Source: an uncultured Paraburkholderia sp.
GTDB lineage: Bacteria > Pseudomonadota > Gammaproteobacteria > Burkholderiales > Burkholderiaceae
Direction: 5' to 3'
DNA: 12,171 bases
Assembly: GCA_937917025.1 (NCBI GenBank)
Contig: CALFSF010000247.1
Location: 1-12,171, forward strand
Part shown: piece by piece, positions 1-5,262 of the stretch
How positions within the stretch are numbered: the first letter of the stretch is position 1
Layout: every line of letters starts with the position of its first letter
Position numbers and translations under genes: made by a program
Notes under the pieces: model-generated
Databases searched by the model: none
Told to the model about the DNA's origin: nothing
The model's input: the letters and a program-made list of their open reading frames with translations, nothing else

Positions 1-120
1 ACCATCCTATCAATCCCTGGATCAGCCTCCTCCGTTTCTCTTCAAGTACTTACCCCCGTCTTCTCCTCCAGGCTGGCTTAAGTAAGTGCCATTCGGGCTA
101 GGCCCCTCTTTTTTCCTCCA

Positions 121-147
121 TATATGTAATCTCAATGGTTACATATA
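121..147. promoter_or_regulatory. Palindromic operator, probably HxlR- or MarR-type
   Basis: TATATGTAA (121-129) is the exact reverse complement of TTACATATA (139-147), with a 9-nt spacer. Allowing one mismatch, the arms grow to 11 bp each (121-131 and 137-147) around a 5-nt centre. The downstream arm runs into the TATAAA at 144-149, so a bound dimer would cover the likely -10 box of the next gene. The palindrome is seen directly. Assignment to an HxlR-type repressor is inference, because genes of this oxidoreductase family often sit beside such regulators. The regulator itself is not in the window. Confidence 0.6.
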
Positions 148-149
148 AA
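144..149 (+). promoter_or_regulatory. Likely -10 box for the oxidoreductase gene
   Basis: TATAAA lies 20 nt before the start codon in an AT-rich stretch (121-156) that stands out from the GC-rich surroundings. There is no good -35 hexamer 16-18 nt upstream; the position is occupied by the palindrome's left arm (TATATG). The predicted transcript would start near 155-157 and have a leader of only about 15 nt containing the GGGAG ribosome binding site. Confidence 0.45.
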
Positions 150-169
150 TACTTAACGGGAGCTTCAAG

Positions 170-817
170 ATGAGCAAGGCACTGAAAATCGCGCTGTTCG
201 GCGCGACCGGCATGATCGGTTCACGCGTTGCCGCGGAAGCGGCGCGTCGCGGGCACACGGTGCGCGCGCTGTCGCGCAATCCGGAGCGCGTTCCGGCGGG
301 TGTCGCCAACCTGACGGCGGCCTCCGCGGATGTGCTTGATGCCGCGAGCGTGGCGGATGCGGTGCGCGGCAGCGACGTCGTCGCGAGCGCCTATGCGCCG
401 CCGCAGGGCGATCTGGGCGCGATCGTGGCGGCCTCGAAGGCGCTGGTCGAAGGCGCGCGTGCGGCCGGCGTGAAGCGTCTGGTGGTCGTGGGCGGTGCCG
501 GCTCGCTCGAAGTCGCGCCGGGCACGCAACTGGTGGACACAGCGGGCTTCCCGGACGCTTACAAGGCGATCGCACTCGCGCACCGCGACGCGCTGACGTA
601 CTACCGCACGGTCAGCGACCTCGACTGGACGTTTTTCGCGCCTGCCGCGCTGATCGCGCCGGGCGAGCGCACGGGCACGTTCCGCACCGCCGCGAACGTG
701 CTCGTCGCCGACAGCGATGGCAATAGCAAAATCTCCGCCGAAGACTACGCCATCGCGTTCGTCGACGAAATCGAGCAGGGCCGCTTCATTCGTCAGATCG
801 CGACGCTCGCGTACTGA
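170..817 (+). CDS. NAD(P)-binding oxidoreductase, COG2910 / NmrA-like Rossmann family
   Basis: This 215-residue protein is a small atypical short-chain dehydrogenase-like enzyme, of the type often annotated as NAD(P)H-binding protein or putative NADH-flavin reductase (COG2910). The N-terminal strand ends in the dinucleotide motif GATGMIG (residues 11-17). LSRNP at 35-39 follows the second strand, where an Arg commonly contacts the NADPH phosphate. VVGGAGSL (106-113) and DWTFFAPA (152-159) are typical family blocks, and SAEDYA (189-194) is the usual C-terminal signature. It is cytosolic, with no signal peptide or membrane segment. The substrate is unknown; relatives reduce flavins, quinones or act as redox sensors. 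The start is supported by GGGAG at 158-162, 7 nt from the ATG. It stands alone, about 150 bp before the next gene, behind a palindromic operator that suggests repression released by a small electrophile or redox signal. Confidence 0.88.
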   Translation: MSKALKIALFGATGMIGSRVAAEAARRGHTVRALSRNPERVPAGVANLTAASADVLDAASVADAVRGSDVVASAYAPPQGDLGAIVAASKALVEGARAAGVKRLVVVGGAGSLEVAPGTQLVDTAGFPDAYKAIALAHRDALTYYRTVSDLDWTFFAPAALIAPGERTGTFRTAANVLVADSDGNSKISAEDYAIAFVDEIEQGRFIRQIATLAY

Positions 818-824
818 CGCGGTT

Positions 825-840
825 CGCCGGCGGACCGGCG
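825..840 (+). terminator. Short GC hairpin after the oxidoreductase gene
   Basis: CGCCGG and CCGGCG form a perfect 6-bp stem with a 4-nt loop, starting 7 nt after the stop codon. No T-run follows, so it is not a canonical intrinsic terminator. It may only slow polymerase or protect the 3' end. Confidence 0.3.
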
Positions 841-903
841 CGGTCTCTCGCGGCCTCCCGCAGCCGCCAGCCCGCGCCGATCCGCAAGTGTCCTAACATC
901 CGG

Positions 904-915
904 TTACGCATGTAA
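904..915. promoter_or_regulatory. Possible regulator site TTAC-GCAT-GTAA
   Basis: TTAC and GTAA form a short perfect inverted repeat around GCAT, in a locally AT-richer stretch (890-918) about 60 bp before the mechanosensitive channel gene. TTAC/GTAA half-sites are seen for OmpR/PhoB-family response regulators. The arms are only 4 bp, so chance occurrence is quite possible. Confidence 0.25.
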
Positions 916-916
916 A

Positions 917-944
917 TGTCGACGCGCCGCAACTGCGACTACAC
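917..944 (+). promoter_or_regulatory. Weak promoter candidate for the channel gene
   Basis: TACACT at 939-944 resembles a -10 box (TATAAT), with TGTCGA at 917-922 as a poor -35 candidate and a 16-nt spacer. It is placed sensibly, about 30 nt before the ATG at 974. The match is loose and is offered only as the best candidate in this gap. Confidence 0.28.
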
Positions 945-973
945 TGGCATGTCCCGTTTTGTCACCGGATCTC

Positions 974-3580
974 ATGAAGTCATGCCCGTTGCGGCGTGAG
1001 CCCGGGGCCGCGCCGTCGCACGGCGCGCGACCGGCCGTTCACGCCGTTTTGCCACCGTTTCCGCACGCCCGCCGCCAGTCCGCTTCCGCGTGCGCGCCCT
1101 CGTCGTCGTGGTTCGCCGCGTGGTCTTCCGCTGCATGGCTGGCTGTCGTGCTGTGCGCCGTGTTGCTGGCGGCCGCGCCGCAACGCGCGCGCGCGGCCGG
1201 CACGCCGGTGATTCCGGCGTTGCAGAGCCTGATCGACAGCGCGACTGCTTCGAGCGCTTCGTCCGCCGCGGCGGGTTCGGCGCCCGACGCGGCGTCGGCG
1301 CCCACGCCCGCGAGCCAGGCCGAACTGTCGCGCTCGCTCGACAACGTCATCTCGACGCTCGATAACGACCGCCAGCGCGCGGCGCTCGTCACGCAGCTGA
1401 AAAAGTTGCGCGACGTATCGAAGACCGTGGGTCCCGTCGCGCCCGCGCAACCCGGTTCGGGTCTGCTCGGCGCGATCGCGTCGGGCATCGCCTCGGTCGA
1501 AACCGACGTGAGCAACGGCCGTACGCCGCTGCGCTACTGGGCGGGGCGTTTCAATGCGGCGGGCAACGAGCTCTACACGATCGTCGCGAGCGAGGGCCGC
1601 GAGTCGTTCGGCCACGTGCTGCTCGACCTGTTCGCCATGCTCGCCGGCTGGGGCGCGTGCGCGGGCGGCCTGATCTATCTGCAAAGGCGGATGTACGCCC
1701 GTTTTGGCGTCGTCAACGAGCTGAAGCCGAATCCCACCACGCGCGAGTTGCTGATTTTCGCGCTCAGGCGGGTGGGGCCATGGATCGTCGCGTTCGTCGC
1801 CGCGCTGCTCTTCGCGCGCGCGATGCCGGTCGCGCTCGGCCGCACGCTCGGCATGGTGATCACGTATGCGATCGTGGCCGGCGCGGTGTTCTCGTCGATC
1901 TGTCTGATCATGTTTTCGCTGTTCGGCTCCGGGCATCGGCGTGTCGCGGTGAGGCTGCTGCTCGCGCACGGCCGCCGCCTGCTGTTCGTGATCGGCATCT
2001 GCAGCGCGCTCGGCGACGCGGCCGTGAATTACGATGTCGCGCATCAACTCGGCCCGAATCTCGCGGCGCTGGTGTCGACGGTGGCGAACATGACCGCCGC
2101 GCTGCTCACCGGCTATTTCGCGCTTGCGTTCCGTCGTCCCGTCGCGCATCTGATCCGCAACCGCTCGTATGAGCAGCGGCACGGCCACAAGGCCGCCACC
2201 GATGCGTTCGACGTGCTCGCCGCGCTCTGGCATCTGCCGATACTGATGCTCGCGGCGGTCTCGGTGGTCGCGACGATTGCCGGCATCGGCACGAGCGAAA
2301 ACGTGCTGCAGATCTCCGTGTTGACGGCGCTGCTGCTGGTGCTGGCGTTCTTCATGAGCGCGATCGTGCTGCGCATCACGCGCCCTCCTGACGCACGGCG
2401 CCGGCGCCGCTCGCCGTATGTGTCGCGGCTGTTGCGCTTCGTCGGCACGCTCACGGTGCTGTTCATCTGGCTCGCGTTTCTCGAATTCGCCGCGCGCCTG
2501 TGGGACGTTTCCATCGCGGAGTTCGTCGAGGAAAGCGTGACCGCGCGCGGCATCGCGCACGCGGTGATGGCGATCATCACCACGGTGTTCGTCGCGTGGC
2601 TGATCTGGATTTTGATCGACACGGCGATTCTCGAAGCCCTCAACCCGAGCAGCCCGCGCACGAAAGGGCGTAATACGAGCACGCGCGCACGCACGATGCT
2701 GCCGCTCGTGCGCAATGCGCTCCTCGTGATGATCCTGACGATCGCCGGCATCGTGACGGCCGCCAATCTCGGCATCAACGTGACGCCGCTGCTGGCCGGC
2801 GCGGGCGTGATCGGACTCGCGATCGGTTTTGGCGCGCAGTCGCTCGTGACCGACCTGATCACCGGGCTTTTCATCATCATCGAAGACACGATTTCAGTGG
2901 GTGACTGGATCGACGTCGACGGCGGTCACGCCGGCACGGTCGAGCATCTGACGATCCGCACGGTGCGCCTGCGCGACGGGCAGGGCGCGATTCACGCCAT
3001 TCCGTTCTCGCAGATCAAGATCGTGAAGAACCTGTCGCGCGATTTCGCGTACGCGGTGTTCGAGGTGCGCGTGCCGTTCTCCGCGGATGTCGATCAGGTG
3101 ACGCACCTGATTCGTGAAGTCGGCGCCGACCTGATGGCCGATTTCCGCTATCGACGCGAAATGCTGGGCTCCGTCGAAGTATGGGGACTCGACCGTTTCG
3201 ATCCGAACTGGATGGTCGTCAAAGGGCAGATCAAGACGCGGCCGCTGCAGCAATGGAGTGTCGCGCGGGCGTTCAATCTGCGTCTGAAGCTCAAGATGGA
3301 CGAAGCCGGCATCGAGATTCCGGTGCCGCAGATGCGCGTCTATACGTCGACGAAGGAGGAAGCCGCGGTCGATGTCGCGGAGGAAGAGCCGCCTGTGCCG
3401 ATGCACGCCGCGGGCGCGGGGCATGCACAGGCTTCGGGTGCGGCGCCGGTTGCCTCGGTGGGGCCGGTCGCGGCGCCGCGCGATGTATCGCATGCGCCGC
3501 GTCCGGCGCCGCCAGCGACTGATGAAACGGCGCCGGTCGCGCCGCAGATTCCGACTGCCGGCGAGGCCGGCAGAAACTAG
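974..3580 (+). CDS. YbiO-like MscS-family mechanosensitive channel
   Basis: This 868-residue inner-membrane channel should open under membrane tension and release solutes on hypo-osmotic shock. A long basic N-region is followed by a hydrophobic core (about 46-68) and an ARAA cleavage-like site near residue 75, then a periplasmic domain (to about 205), about ten membrane segments, and the conserved MscS core. The pore helix is the Gly/Ala-rich stretch around 605-640 (AGAGVIGLAIGFGAQ). The cytoplasmic beta domain contains VGDWIDV and TVEHLTIRTVRLRD, and the end has PLQQWSV and GIEIPVPQ. Order and motifs match E. coli YbiO (about 741 aa), including STRARTMLPLVRNAL versus the SARTRTLLTLFRNAL I recall. 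An Ala/Pro-rich tail of about 75 residues is extra. ATG 974 is chosen over the TTG at 959. The ribosome site is weak (GGAT, 3 nt away), so the start is uncertain. The gene converges on the next one with 16 nt between. Confidence 0.9.
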   Translation: MKSCPLRREPGAAPSHGARPAVHAVLPPFPHARRQSASACAPSSSWFAAWSSAAWLAVVLCAVLLAAAPQRARAAGTPVIPALQSLIDSATASSASSAAAGSAPDAASAPTPASQAELSRSLDNVISTLDNDRQRAALVTQLKKLRDVSKTVGPVAPAQPGSGLLGAIASGIASVETDVSNGRTPLRYWAGRFNAAGNELYTIVASEGRESFGHVLLDLFAMLAGWGACAGGLIYLQRRMYARFGVVNELKPNPTTRELLIFALRRVGPWIVAFVAALLFARAMPVALGRTLGMVITYAIVAGAVFSSICLIMFSLFGSGHRRVAVRLLLAHGRRLLFVIGICSALGDAAVNYDVAHQLGPNLAALVSTVANMTAALLTGYFALAFRRPVAHLIRNRSYEQRHGHKAATDAFDVLAALWHLPILMLAAVSVVATIAGIGTSENVLQISVLTALLLVLAFFMSAIVLRITRPPDARRRRRSPYVSRLLRFVGTLTVLFIWLAFLEFAARLWDVSIAEFVEESVTARGIAHAVMAIITTVFVAWLIWILIDTAILEALNPSSPRTKGRNTSTRARTMLPLVRNALLVMILTIAGIVTAANLGINVTPLLAGAGVIGLAIGFGAQSLVTDLITGLFIIIEDTISVGDWIDVDGGHAGTVEHLTIRTVRLRDGQGAIHAIPFSQIKIVKNLSRDFAYAVFEVRVPFSADVDQVTHLIREVGADLMADFRYRREMLGSVEVWGLDRFDPNWMVVKGQIKTRPLQQWSVARAFNLRLKLKMDEAGIEIPVPQMRVYTSTKEEAAVDVAEEEPPVPMHAAGAGHAQASGAAPVASVGPVAAPRDVSHAPRPAPPATDETAPVAPQIPTAGEAGRN

Positions 3581-3596
3581 CGGCGCGACATGGCCG

Positions 3597-4286
3597 TCAT
3601 GCGAAGGTGCGCTGGGCCGCGCCTTCGGCCGTCGCCGCCACGCGGACCACGCGGAGGATGTCGTTCACGTGGGTGGCGATCTGTTCGCCCTGCACGCCGT
3701 ACACATGCAGCGACACCGCGCGTGCGCCGCCGCGATTGCCCAGTTGATGAATGCCGGTTTTCCCGGCGCGGGTGAACGACACGGCGTCGCGCTCGCGCGG
3801 ATGGGTGCGCACCTCGGACGCGCACTGACCGGCCTCGCTCCATTCGAAAACCGTCTCCGTGAGCGCGCCTTCAATGACCGCGTAGCCGCACCACGTGTGA
3901 TGGGCGTGTACCGGGCTCATCTGGCCCGGCATCCAGACGAGCGCGGCGACAGCGTAACGGCCCAACGGATCGGCGGCGAGCAGATGGCGGCGATAGCAGT
4001 CAGGCGAGCCTTCGCGGTGCGTGGCGCCCAGCAGCGTGTCGTCCGCGATGGCTTCGGCCAGCGCGGCGCGCACGGCGCGTGCGAAACCCGCCTCGTGGGA
4101 CGGTTCGATGTGACTGACGCAGCGCTCGGGGCTGCCAAAGGCCATATCGAGCGACCGGCACAGGCGGTCGATGGCGGTGAGCGGCCGTGTTGCCTGCCGC
4201 TCGCGCGCCTGAAGGTGTCGGGTGTCCGCTCCAGCGAGCGTAAGGGCTGCACGGTCGGCGGGCATCAGGTTGGCGTCGTGGTTCAT
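3597..4286 (-). CDS. Cysteine dioxygenase (cupin thiol dioxygenase)
   Basis: This 229-residue cytosolic non-heme iron enzyme should oxidise L-cysteine to cysteine sulfinic acid with O2. The cupin metal ligands are H127 and H129 in PVHAHHTW, and H180 in GIHQLGN. The Ser-His-Tyr triad typical of cysteine dioxygenases appears as S192-H194-Y196 (SLHVY), with spacing from H180 close to that of the rat enzyme (S153/H155/Y157 after H140). Y98-R100 in CYRRHLL match Tyr58/Arg60, where Arg binds the cysteine carboxylate. The related 3-mercaptopropionate dioxygenases usually have Gln there, so cysteine is the favoured substrate. C133 may occupy the place of the crosslinking Cys93. At 229 residues it is a little longer than typical (about 200). 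It is divergent from a DecR-like regulator, which supports a role in clearing excess cysteine. The ribosome site before the ATG is poor, so the exact start is less sure. Confidence 0.88.
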   Translation of the reverse strand: MNHDANLMPADRAALTLAGADTRHLQARERQATRPLTAIDRLCRSLDMAFGSPERCVSHIEPSHEAGFARAVRAALAEAIADDTLLGATHREGSPDCYRRHLLAADPLGRYAVAALVWMPGQMSPVHAHHTWCGYAVIEGALTETVFEWSEAGQCASEVRTHPRERDAVSFTRAGKTGIHQLGNRGGARAVSLHVYGVQGEQIATHVNDILRVVRVAATAEGAAQRTFA

Positions 4287-4328
4287 GGCGGTATTGGACG
4301 TTTGTTATGTGGTGTTCGGACAACGTCA

Positions 4329-4334
4329 TTTATA
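4329..4334 (-). promoter_or_regulatory. Likely -10 box of the cysteine dioxygenase promoter
   Basis: Read on the minus strand this is TATAAA, followed by T, about 43 nt upstream of the dioxygenase ATG. No acceptable -35 hexamer is present 15-18 nt upstream on that strand (AACTCT at 17 nt). A good -10 with no -35 fits an activator-dependent promoter, and the AT-rich Lrp-like sequence at 4344-4402 sits where an activator would bind. The -10 is seen; activation is inferred. Confidence 0.5.
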
Positions 4335-4338
4335 CCGG

Positions 4339-4367
4339 TTTGCATGGAGAAAGAGTTTCCATATAAT
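4339..4367 (+). promoter_or_regulatory. Sigma70-type promoter of the Lrp/AsnC regulator
   Basis: TTTGCA (4339-4344) and a perfect TATAAT (4362-4367) are separated by exactly 17 nt. Transcription would begin near 4374, giving a leader of about 42 nt. This is the best consensus promoter in the window. Its -35 box lies only 4 bp from the opposing -10 of the dioxygenase gene, so the two polymerases would compete for the same DNA. Confidence 0.7.
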
Positions 4368-4374
4368 TTCTCTC
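4360..4374. promoter_or_regulatory. Second, weaker Lrp-like box
   Basis: This 15-mer fits the E. coli Lrp consensus YAGHAWATTWTDCTR at about 11 of 15 positions and overlaps the TATAAT of the regulator promoter. Its centre is 28 bp from that of the strong box at 4388-4402. GAGAAA (4347-4352) and TTTCTC (4367-4372) form a further inverted repeat here. Binding by the regulator is inference. Confidence 0.35.
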
Positions 4375-4387
4375 TATCCCGTAAAAA

Positions 4388-4402
4388 TAGAATAATTTTC
4401 TA
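4388..4402. promoter_or_regulatory. Strong Lrp-type operator
   Basis: TAGAATAATTTTCTA matches the recalled E. coli Lrp consensus YAGHAWATTWTDCTR at 14 of 15 positions, the exception being the central base, and is nearly palindromic. It lies about +15 to +29 of the predicted regulator transcript and 13 nt before the ATG. A bound regulator would block its own transcription, while the same complex could activate the divergent dioxygenase promoter. The site match is seen; the regulatory outcome is inferred. Confidence 0.6.
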
Positions 4403-4415
4403 TCAGGACGCCACC

Positions 4416-4889
4416 ATGGGAATGGACCTTATCGACCGGAAGCTGCTCGAACTGCTTCAGGCGGACGCAACGATGCCGATCGCGGAACTCGCGCAGCAGG
4501 TGAACCTGTCGCAGACACCGTGCTGGAAACGCGTGCAGCGGCTGAAGGAAGCCGGTGTGATCCGCGCGCAGGTGGCACTGTGCGACCCGCGCAAGCTGGG
4601 CGTGGGGACAACCGTGTTCGTGGCCGTACGCACGAACCAGCACACCGAAGAATGGGCGCGGACGTTCACGCGCGCCGTGCAGGATATTCCCGAAGTGGTG
4701 GAGGTCTATCGCATGAGCGGCGAGACGGACTATCTGCTGCGCGTCGTGGCATCCGACATCGACGACTACGATCGCGTCTACAAACTGTTGATTCGAGCGG
4801 TGCCGCTCTACGACGTGAGCTCCAGCTTCGCGATGGAGCAGATCAAGTATTCGACGGCGTTGCCGGTGCGCGCGACGGCGATCATGTAA
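4416..4889 (+). CDS. Lrp/AsnC-family regulator, DecR-like (cysteine-responsive)
   Basis: This 157-residue DNA-binding protein has the usual Lrp layout. The N-terminal helix-turn-helix covers about 5-50, with recognition helix around SQTPCWKRVQRL (32-43). The RAM ligand-binding domain covers about 66-142 and includes the effector loop SGETDYLLRV (101-110). It matches E. coli DecR (YbaO) as I recall it, in the TPCWKR helix, the GExDYLxRV loop and the ending SSFAMEQIKYSTALP. DecR senses cysteine and activates a cysteine desulfidase operon. Here the divergent partner is cysteine dioxygenase, so a role in inducing cysteine breakdown is likely. Start ATG 4416 has AGGA at 4405-4408, 7 nt away; the ATG at 4422 would be too far. 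A strong Lrp-type box just upstream suggests autoregulation. Family membership is very sure; DecR orthology and the cysteine ligand are inferred. Confidence 0.92.
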   Translation: MGMDLIDRKLLELLQADATMPIAELAQQVNLSQTPCWKRVQRLKEAGVIRAQVALCDPRKLGVGTTVFVAVRTNQHTEEWARTFTRAVQDIPEVVEVYRMSGETDYLLRVVASDIDDYDRVYKLLIRAVPLYDVSSSFAMEQIKYSTALPVRATAIM

Positions 4890-5006
4890 ATAGCGCGGAA
4901 AACACCGGCCATGCGTGCGCGGGCGGATCACCCGGCGGCCACCGCCATGCGGGGCCATCCGCGCGGGTGGCGGCGGATTGCAAGCGGAGTGCAAGGACTT
5001 GGGGCG

Positions 5007-5012
5007 TAGAAT
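5007..5012 (+). promoter_or_regulatory. Possible -10 box for the small membrane protein gene
   Basis: TAGAAT lies 38 nt before the ATG at 5051. A TTGCAA at 4978-4983 would make a -35, but the 23-nt spacer is too long, and no better hexamer is seen at normal distance. The rest of the 161-bp gap (4890-5050) holds only GC-rich imperfect inverted repeats with no T-run. Confidence 0.3.
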
Positions 5013-5050
5013 GCCGCTTCCTTCGACACAACCCGCCCTCTGGTGTTTTC

Positions 5051-5233
5051 ATGAACGAACCGCGCAGGAAGAATCCGACTTTTGGCGTCGCCGTATTTAT
5101 CGTGGTCGTCGTGCTGATCGTGATCGGCACGCTGGCCTATAACGCGATCAAGGACAAGCGCGAGTTCGACCAGCAAAATACACCGGCGCCTCAGGCCGCC
5201 TCGCTTCCGGCGGCGACGGGCGCGTCGCAGTAA
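5051..5233 (+). CDS. Small single-span membrane protein, function unknown
   Basis: This 60-residue protein has a short basic N-terminus (R5, R6, K7), one strongly hydrophobic helix (about 12-33, rich in Val and Ile), a charged juxtamembrane stretch KDKREFDQQ, and an Ala/Pro-rich tail ending in ASQ. The basic N-terminus predicts an N-in orientation with the tail in the periplasm, although the charges after the helix weaken that. I do not recognise a family with a known role; similar short proteins are common as hypotheticals in Burkholderia relatives. ATG 5051 is chosen because it directly precedes the basic-plus-hydrophobic design. The longer in-frame extension upstream overlaps the regulator gene in another frame and has no support. 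The ribosome site is poor (GGTG at 5042-5045). The stop lies in the loop of a strong hairpin. Confidence 0.65.
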   Translation: MNEPRRKNPTFGVAVFIVVVVLIVIGTLAYNAIKDKREFDQQNTPAPQAASLPAATGASQ

Positions 5234-5243
5234 CGCGCCCGTC
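5215..5243. terminator. 10-bp GC hairpin between convergent genes
   Basis: GACGGGCGCG (5215-5224) and CGCGCCCGTC (5234-5243) pair perfectly around a 9-nt loop that contains the TAA stop of the small membrane protein gene. It lies 20 nt beyond the end of the opposing FUSC gene, so it could act in both directions. Neither strand has a T-run after the stem, so a pure intrinsic mechanism is doubtful. Confidence 0.5.
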
Positions 5244-5262
5244 GCGCGCGGCGTCGGGCCTG

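Noticed and set aside
1..5. CAT at 3-5, a possible ATG of a divergent minus-strand gene
   Set aside because: Only five bases of it are in the window, so coding cannot be judged.
95..114. GGGC-TAG-GCCC followed by a CTCTTTTTT tract, like an intrinsic terminator on the plus strand
   Set aside because: The stem is only 4 bp with a 3-nt loop, and no upstream plus-strand gene is visible to terminate.
949..999. A 16-codon open frame overlapping the start of the channel gene
   Set aside because: It has no clear ribosome site and a frame this short is expected by chance.
980..2560. 526-codon open frame on the minus strand inside the channel gene
   Set aside because: It is Arg/His-rich, has no recognisable motifs, and mirrors the GC-biased codons of the real gene.
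3372..4415. In-frame upstream extension of the Lrp regulator to give a 505-residue protein
   Set aside because: It is antisense to the cysteine dioxygenase gene and the end of the channel gene, is Arg-rich without motifs, and passes through the promoter region. The AGGA-supported ATG at 4416 matches the family start.
4520..5050. Upstream extension of the small membrane protein gene
   Set aside because: It overlaps the Lrp regulator in another frame and has no family-like sequence before 5051.
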